Shown here in pieces: positions 8,001 through 12,968 of a DNA stretch of 12,968 nucleotides. A program made the position numbers and the translations under genes. The stretch's first letter is position 1; each line of letters begins with the position of its first letter. Origin of the DNA: Phellopilus nigrolimitatus (taxonomy: Eukaryota; Basidiomycota; Agaricomycetes; Hymenochaetales; Hymenochaetaceae); the NCBI GenBank assembly GCA_021029095.1, contig JAJOHG010000584.1, positions 1 to 12,968 of the forward strand. Reading direction: 5' to 3'. The notes beneath the pieces were generated by a model, which did no database searches, was not told the DNA's origin, and was given only the letters and a program-made list of their open reading frames with translations.

Positions 8001-9117
8001 GTCGCTAAACGAGGTGCGCACCGATCATCTCGCGTGGCTTGCAGGTGATCTACTTCACCCTCTTCAGAAAACAAGAGCCTTTCTTTTTTCTTCGCGATTT
8101 TGTCGTAAGATTTATGCATAGTGAAATGCTAAACCTTTGTACACGTGCTGTGCGGTATCCAGCCCTCAATCAGCGTACAGTCGGTAGACAACCATCATCC
8201 CCAGACCTCTTGTACTGCTCGGGGCCCGTATTCGAGCATGATCGTTAACCTAACGGATCTCAACAGTGATCGCCATCCCGCAACCTCGAACCCTAAAATC
8301 ATCTCTGAGGTTTCAAGAAACCACTGGTCTTCCTGTTCGTTGCTTCGCGCCGTCTTTCGGAGTCGCAATTTACGGTGATGTCTTCCCCTCCGGTGTAAGA
8401 TCAACAACGCCCGTTGTGAAATCTTGCACTACGTACGAAGGTGTTTTTTTAATGTGCTTCCAGAGCCCCGAGCTCCGAACGCGAACTGGCCTCAGCACTC
8501 GCTCGAACTCCGGCCTATCGGCAATCCTACAAATAGTCTCCTTCCAAGTCGTCGAGGTCCCCAACTTCCTTTTTTTCTGATAATGATTGCATCATCTTCG
8601 CGAGGCTCCCGCCTTAGTGCTCGTCGTGATTCATTCATCGTTGTGGCGTCTTCCTCTTCAAACTTCCAGCTGCCTTAACCCTTTAAATGCCGATGGGCCA
8701 AATTAGATATCGAAATATCATGCAGTGCATCTGAGCTCCGCATCCAGGTCTCAGAGTTTTCAGGCTGGGTCCGTCAACTTCTAGCATGATCTTCAGACGA
8801 AGTGCCGCTACCTTGTACTACTAGGCGATTTCCACTCAGTTGAGTCTAGCACTTTCTAAAGTTCTGTTCGTATCTCAATCGTCTCAATCACGAACGCACA
8901 CTCGCATCTAGGCTTCGAATTCATCTGAGTCCGACCCCCGAATGAGATGTGTCAGAAAATCTCAGAAAGCGACGCCAGGTACCTCCGCTAGGTTCTTCAA
9001 GCCTCGAGTCTTTCTTACATTTGCTTCTAGCTCACTTGCAAGATCTGCTTTCGAGCAATCTCGTCGGCGTGGCCGCTAATAACAGTACCAAAAGCGCACC
9101 TAAACCGCCTGTCCATC

Positions 9118-9480
9118 TCAGTCCGGAACACAAGAACAAATCACCTTCCCCAAACTCTTCAAGACCTGCGTACTAGTAGCCACGTCGAGCGCCGTCAAAT
9201 CTCCAATGTTTGACCGCAAGCGAGCTAGCGTCGACAAGGAGCCGACTTCGTCATTCTCATTTACTGAAGCCCGGAATCCAGTCCAGCCGTTAGTTCCTCC
9301 TCCGGTGATCCGGGATGCGGAAGATCGCACTAGCAATGTGTGGACTACAGCATCACTAATGAGAGGGGAAGAAGCTTCTCATTATTAGCATTGAACTTGT
9401 CAGCGGTGCGAGGCGAGGTTGATGTTAGGCAACTAAGATGACCCTCACCGATGAGGATTCTCACTGATCAAATAGGGCAT
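9118..9480 (-). CDS. Candidate two-exon hypothetical protein, 89 aa (weak)
   Basis: Exon 1 is 9449-9480, from the ATG at 9480, and exon 2 is 9118-9355, ending in TGA. The intron between them (93 nt, 9356-9448) has a GTGAGG donor, CTAAC and CTGAC branch-like sequences and a strong pyrimidine-rich acceptor CTCTCATTAG. Joining keeps frame and gives a protein beginning MPYLISENPHR and ending CSCVPD. An alternative donor GTGAGA at 9464 would use another frame of the upstream exon. The stop is followed by a second open frame (to 9027) one frame away, so exon 2 may end earlier or the gene may be broken. No domain recognised. Confidence 0.25.
9357..9384. repeat. Inverted repeat with 8-bp arms
   Basis: TAATGAGA (9357-9364) and TCTCATTA (9377-9384) flank a 12-nt spacer that contains part of the palindrome GAAGCTTC. 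It overlaps the acceptor of the candidate intron at 9356-9448. Confidence 0.5.
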
Positions 9481-10458
9481 CGGGTCTCAGCAACTGGCAC
9501 GAGCTTCTTACAATCTGAAAGAGCACCGGTTAGAAGGCTGGCGTAGAATCAGAAATTTAAATCGGAAAAATGGAGAAAAGGAAGGCCCTCGCTGAAGCGC
9601 AGTCTCGCGCCTGTTCGTTTGCGCCGTCATTGGCCGCGCTCTAGAATCAATCCCTAGCTCATGTGCGCATCGCACCAGCTTGTCGATTTTATATTTTTGT
9701 ATATGCCCCAACCTCCTTTTATTTTCCTACGGGGTTGATGTATTTAGAGACCCTTATTCACATCGCACCTCCGACCTGACAGGATCTGTGCTTGTGTCAA
9801 TATCCAGAAATATTAGATGACTACTGTAATCGCGTTAGACCACTGTCTATAGTGCTAGAATGCTCGGGCTTGTGAAGGCTTACTCAAATAATATCACTCT
9901 GCTAGTATACTTTACGAGTTTTATCAAGGAATCCATGGACTACTTTTCAGATGCACGACGTTGAAAGCCACAGCTCGATCCATGTCTCGAAAAATCTGAT
10001 TGGAGAAACAATCGCTCGGGTTTTAGTGCACACGGATGCTAGTTGAAGTCTGCCCAAACGTGCTGACCGAGTCAATGCTTCATCATTGGGGGTCAATGGT
10101 AACAAGCGCCAATTCGATAAATACTCGGGAAAATGAAAACTGCTCTTTCATGAAATCATGCCCGAGTAGATCCATAACTCAGCTCACAAGCTCAAACCGT
10201 CTATACAGTATGCCGGTTAAGCGGCACGTCCAAAGTCTTTCCCGCACAACAACAGCGTACAGCGTATTGTTTTATAGTATCGTTCATACCATACATACTT
10301 GAGATAGAGGCGGACATGCTTGTAGTACGACAGTACGACGGAGACAGAAACCATACGACCATAGTGGGGCGGGACCCAAGCACCCCGGGTAGGAGAGCCG
10401 GGAAGAAAAGAAATGGGCCGTGCAGCTAGAGCAAGTGCTGCGCGGGAAAGGGGGACAT

Positions 10459-11379
10459 TTATGCAGTGGCCCTGAAGCGCAGAATTAGCTACAATATCAT
10501 AGATACGAGAAGAAAAGTGGACGGACTTCTTGTGCGATGCCTTGATCGCGGCGGCCTTTTCCTTGCGCTCGGCAAGGCGCTTGGCGAGGAGGGCACTGAG
10601 ATACGAGTTCTTGTAAGCATATCGCTCCCAGCTGTCATTCAGAAAGAAGAATGTACGCACTCGTACTCGGACTTCTGCTCCTTTTGGCGTTCGATGGTAC
10701 GGCGCTTGAGCGAGCGGAGGTGACGACGGCGCTGGAGGCGCAGAGGTGTGACAAGACGCTGGATCTTCGGACTGCGAGAAAAACACAAAATTCAAAGAAT
10801 ATGTATCTTGAGCCAAATATCTCCAAGAGTAACAGATATCGCCTGCAACTCACGCTTTGGTGTACGGCTTCTTCTCCGGGTTCTTCTGGCTCTGGACATC
10901 GCGGCGAACGACGTACTTCCTGACGTCGTCTTCCTTGCTGAGGTTGAAGAAGCGGCGGATCTTGGTCGCACGCTTTGGGCCGAGACGTTTGGGGAGGATA
11001 GTGTCCGTAAGACCCGGGAGCTCTCCCTCGCCTTGCTTGACGACAACGAGGGAGAGGACGGCGATGTCGGGGCCGACGATGCAGCCGCGGACGGACTTGC
11101 GGTTGCGCTCGCCGGTGCGACGGGGGCGGTAGCACGAATGTCCTTCGGATAGGAGGAGACGAACACGGTGGGGACGAGGACACCCTGCTTCATGGGAAAG
11201 CCCTGCTTGTCGTTGCCGCCCGTGATGCGGAAGACATAACCCTTGAACTCGTCGCCGAGCGAGTCGCCGGAGACCTCCTGGGCCATCTTCTTATCATAAA
11301 AAATGCGGAAGCGGCGCTCATCGTCGATGTCAATCGTCTTTTGCTGTCCCGTCGCCGGGTTCGCGATGTTGAACTTCAT
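10459..11379 (-). CDS. RPS6: 40S ribosomal protein S6 (eS6), 4 exons, with an apparent 1-nt frameshift
   Basis: A structural protein of the small ribosomal subunit and, in many eukaryotes, a target of TOR-dependent phosphorylation. Exons are 10854-11379, 10661-10771, 10527-10595 and 10459-10471. Recognisable blocks include [15 protein letters not shown] (residues 54-68), then [30 protein letters not shown] and [12 protein letters not shown] in exon 1, [17 protein letters not shown] in exon 2 and [12 protein letters not shown] in exon 3. Introns are 82, 65 and 55 nt with donors GTGAGT, GTGCGT and GTCCGT. After residue 70 the conserved reading moves to another frame: the C4 run (plus 11170-11173) is one base short of keeping frame. 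The exons sum to 719 nt, one less than 720, which would give 239 residues, the usual eS6 size. Everything else is conserved, so a sequencing or assembly error is likelier than a dead gene. The 13-nt last exon is inferred: reading through it would add a long unrelated tail. Confidence 0.93.
11170..11173 (-). other. Site of the RPS6 frameshift (C4 homopolymer)
   Basis: On the coding strand the run reads CCCC between GT and ACCG. Upstream the eS6 frame ends in KQGVLVP. Downstream the frame one step over reads [18 protein letters not shown] without a break. The two conserved blocks abut here with no room for an intron. Confidence 0.85.
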
Positions 11380-11608
11380 GGCCTCTTGTCGGTCTACAGA
11401 CTTTTGCGACTACAATGTCCAAATGTCGATACGCGTCGGAGTTCTAATCATGACACGGCACGTTCCGTCCAAAAACTGTACAGTTGCAGCTGCTGCTCGA
11501 CACCGCCACTGCCTATTTACAGTAAACAGTCTCTCGTCGTCGTCAGCATCGAGCGCCTCCTCAAGAAACCATCGCCGTCGTCGACAACACCACAAAAACA
11601 CAGTCGCC
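11380..11608. promoter_or_regulatory. Shared divergent promoter of RPS6 and RPS13
   Basis: Only 229 bp separate the two start codons, so both genes must use this interval or overlap each other. It holds a 12-bp perfect palindrome AACTGTACAGTT (11474-11485), a second dyad TTTACAGTAAA (11516-11526), an ACGCGT box (11431-11436), and CAGTC twice (11527-11531 and 11601-11605). The ACAGT core recurs in both dyads. The RPS13 leader is A/C-rich just before the ATG. No classical TATA box is evident. Co-regulation of the pair is inferred from the geometry. Confidence 0.75.
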
Positions 11609-12229
11609 ATGGGTCGCATGCATGCACCGGGAAAGGGCATTTGTGCGTCGTCCTTCACTTGCTTTAATCAACAAAAATGTGTTAACATGTTATCTAGCGT
11701 CCTCTGCGCTTCCCTACCGCCGCTCCCCCCCTTCATGGCTCAAGACGACGCCAGAAGACGTCGTCGAGCACATCTGCAAGCTCGCCCGCAAGGGTCTTAC
11801 ACCATCTTCAATCGGTGTCACCCTCCGTGATGCGCACGGCGTGCCTCAGGTCCGCTTCGTCACCGGTAACAAGATTCTTCGTATCTTGAAAGCCAACGGT
11901 GCGTCTGCAGACTATCTGTTTGTCTACTAGTGGTTGAACACCAGGCGATTTCTCTTCCTTTTTGCTTGTTATCCAATGTCTCCTTGCATGCCTGTTGTAT
12001 GGGAATAGGCCTGGGACCAGAGATTCCCGAAGACCTTTGGTTCCTCATTAAAAAGGCCGTCGCCGTCCGCAAGCACCTCGAGACCAACCGCAAGGACAAG
12101 GACTCGAAGTTCCGTCTCATTCTGATTGAGTCTCGTATCCACCGTCTCGCACGCTACTACAAGACGAAGCAGCAGATTTCGCCGACGTTTAAATACGACT
12201 CTGCTACCGCGTCAACGCTGATCGCTTGA
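11609..12229 (+). CDS. RPS13: 40S ribosomal protein S13 (uS15), 3 exons, 151 aa
   Basis: A small-subunit ribosomal protein that binds 18S rRNA. Exons are 11609-11642, 11698-11898 and 12009-12229. Joined they give 456 nt, exactly the 151 residues usual for eukaryotic uS15. The start is [11 protein letters not shown], followed after the first intron by [16 protein letters not shown]. The conserved [42 protein letters not shown] and [16 protein letters not shown] blocks are all present, as is the [10 protein letters not shown] tail. Introns are 11643-11697 (55 nt, GTGCGT, TTAAC branch, ATCTAG) and 11899-12008 (110 nt, GTGCGT, GAATAG). I see no snoRNA-like C/D boxes in either. One oddity is Ser49 in the LTPSxIGV motif, where yeast and human have Gln. 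The gene is divergent from RPS6 and looks intact. Confidence 0.97.
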
Positions 12230-12968
12230 TGGGGAGGGGATGATTGGGTGACCGGGTGTAATCGACTGGCTTTCTTATGTGCATGCATATGTGGTTTCTG
12301 CACCCGATATGTTCCACAAAATATATCAATACTGTATGCTGATCCCTTGCGACACACTTATGCTAGCTCTACAGCAAAAGCGGTATTGCTGGCTTGACCG
12401 TTTGAATGGAAGAACCTGAGCGAACAGAACGGCCAGATGAGTAGATGCGCCAGCAGTTACTTACCCTCATGAGTCGCAGATATGACCGACGTGCGTTGAG
12501 AAAGCTTGGTAAAGTTCTCGCTGAGTCCGAGACGCTGGCTCTAGACCCCTCAGCTCGTTAGGTCGCTCTCAACTGTGATCGCAACCACAATTATGACTTC
12601 AATACGCATCTCGGTTCTGGTTTCTCATCATGTCTGCCCCGCTGCGTTTGCTGGTAAAGAATCGCATGAGCTGACTCAAATGTTGCTCAAGTGTCCGCAT
12701 TCGCTTCGCGAGACGCAAGTCGAAATACACCCGTACTCGTCAATATACATGTGCCATTCTTCTTTTCTCTCATCGAAAAGTAAATAACACTTCCTACTCA
12801 CTTTTCAGAAAGCATAGCAGGACGCTTAAGATTGCTGCTGTCGTAGACTAGGCAGTTCGGTCCGACGTATCACGTACTCTCGTTCGCGTCTTTCTCTCGG
12901 TCGTGTCTTTTCCTGGGCAACGGCGATCTTTAGCTTTCACATCCATGACCTACATCTATTCAACGGTA
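12230..12968. other. RPS13 downstream region and right edge of the window
   Basis: The first 100-140 nt are the probable RPS13 3' untranslated region, AT-richer around 12310-12335. Beyond that, signals favour the tail of a minus-strand gene that continues outside the window (listed separately). Other donor-like sites on the minus strand are GTGAGT near 12794 and GTACGT near 12875. They fit more exons of that gene but cannot be joined with confidence. No plus-strand gene is supported. Confidence 0.5.
12369..12540 (-). CDS. Candidate 3' end of a minus-strand gene leaving the window (partial, weak)
   Basis: A near-perfect intron lies at 12416-12464 (49 nt), with donor GTAAGT and acceptor TTCGCTCAG. 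Upstream of it a frame is open from about 12540, where the sequence shows a CTAAC branch site followed by a TCTAG acceptor on the minus strand. Splicing in that frame gives a C-terminal segment containing LGLSENFTKLSQRTSVISA and ending IPLLL before TAG (12369-12371). A second frame across the same intron would end at TGA 12326-12328. I cannot choose between them firmly, and no domain is recognised. The orientation would make this gene convergent with RPS13. Confidence 0.3.

Larger units (their letters stand above)
8001..10458. other. Long stretch without a secure gene
   Basis: About 2.4 kb with no recognisable protein domain or RNA gene. There are several short open frames on both strands without good starts. 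Examples are a minus frame at 8370-8600 of about 75 codons, a minus ATG frame at 8492-8638 and a plus frame at 8949-9176 that lacks an ATG. One minus-strand two-exon model at 9118-9480 is listed separately. CCAAT (ATTGG on plus, near 9640) and a TATAAAA-like element (minus, near 9688) lie just upstream of that model. The right end (about 10200-10458) is probably the RPS6 3' untranslated region. The region could hold a poorly conserved multi-intron gene or a decayed one. Confidence 0.45.

Noticed and set aside
7538..8008. 156-codon plus-strand ORF
   Set aside because: The first half is a T/C-rich tract in the HMG-box gene upstream region and the second half has no recognisable feature. No homology could be seen.
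8239..8258. Near-palindrome around CGTTA-ACC-TAACG with a CTAAC and CAACAG acceptor downstream
   Set aside because: It could be a branch site plus acceptor, but no convincing donor lies at a normal distance in a compatible frame.
9951..10046. 31-codon plus-strand ORF starting with ATG after a TTTTCAG acceptor-like site
   Set aside because: It looks protein-like, but no matching donor or companion exon could be joined in frame, and impressions of this kind proved unreliable in neighbouring frames.
10217..10816. 199-codon minus-strand frame through the RPS6 3' end
   Set aside because: It is made by reading through three RPS6 introns. The conserved eS6 blocks switch frame at proper splice sites instead.
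11899..12008. Possible snoRNA in RPS13 intron 2
   Set aside because: RPS13 introns host snoRNAs in some eukaryotes, but no C box (TGATGA) and D box (CTGA) pair with terminal stem is visible here.

Overview
The window looks like nuclear DNA of a filamentous basidiomycete, most likely an agaricomycete mushroom. This is inferred from three things: protein-coding genes split by short GT-AG introns (49 to 122 nt), ribosomal proteins that read as fungal orthologues, and an HMG-box factor with long low-complexity tails. I see no prokaryotic operon, CRISPR array, rRNA, transposase, reverse transcriptase, LTR or provirus.

Layout, left to right. (1) 48-147, plus: an intron-containing tRNA-Pro(CGG) gene with a T5 Pol III stop. 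(2) 148-1703: no secure gene. It holds one weak TATA-preceded mini-ORF on minus and a cluster of GC-rich dyads at 826-1202, then a pyrimidine-rich leader. (3) 1704-2681, plus: a 325-aa disordered protein with one C2HC-like zinc knuckle. (4) 2682-4363: a convergent intergenic region whose two halves are pyrimidine-rich on opposite strands. (5) 4364-7399, minus: a three-exon gene for a 949-aa Rox1/Prf1-type HMG-box transcription factor. (6) 7400-10458: mostly unassigned, with one weak two-exon minus-strand model at 9118-9480. (7) 10459-11379, minus: RPS6 (eS6) in four exons, with an apparent one-base frameshift in exon 1. (8) 11380-11608: a 229-bp shared promoter. (9) 11609-12229, plus: RPS13 (uS15) in three exons, intact. 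(10) 12230-12968: a short tail, then the probable 3' end of another minus-strand gene that leaves the window on the right.

Functionally, RPS6 and RPS13 form a head-to-head pair of small-subunit ribosomal protein genes that can share regulation through one short promoter. The HMG-box factor is the one clear regulator. By family it could act in mating, dikaryon development or stress repression, but nothing in the window fixes which. I found no new multi-gene system. The items most worth checking are the RPS6 frameshift, the shared RP promoter, the RPS6 tail, the dyad cluster and the unassigned spliced frames.
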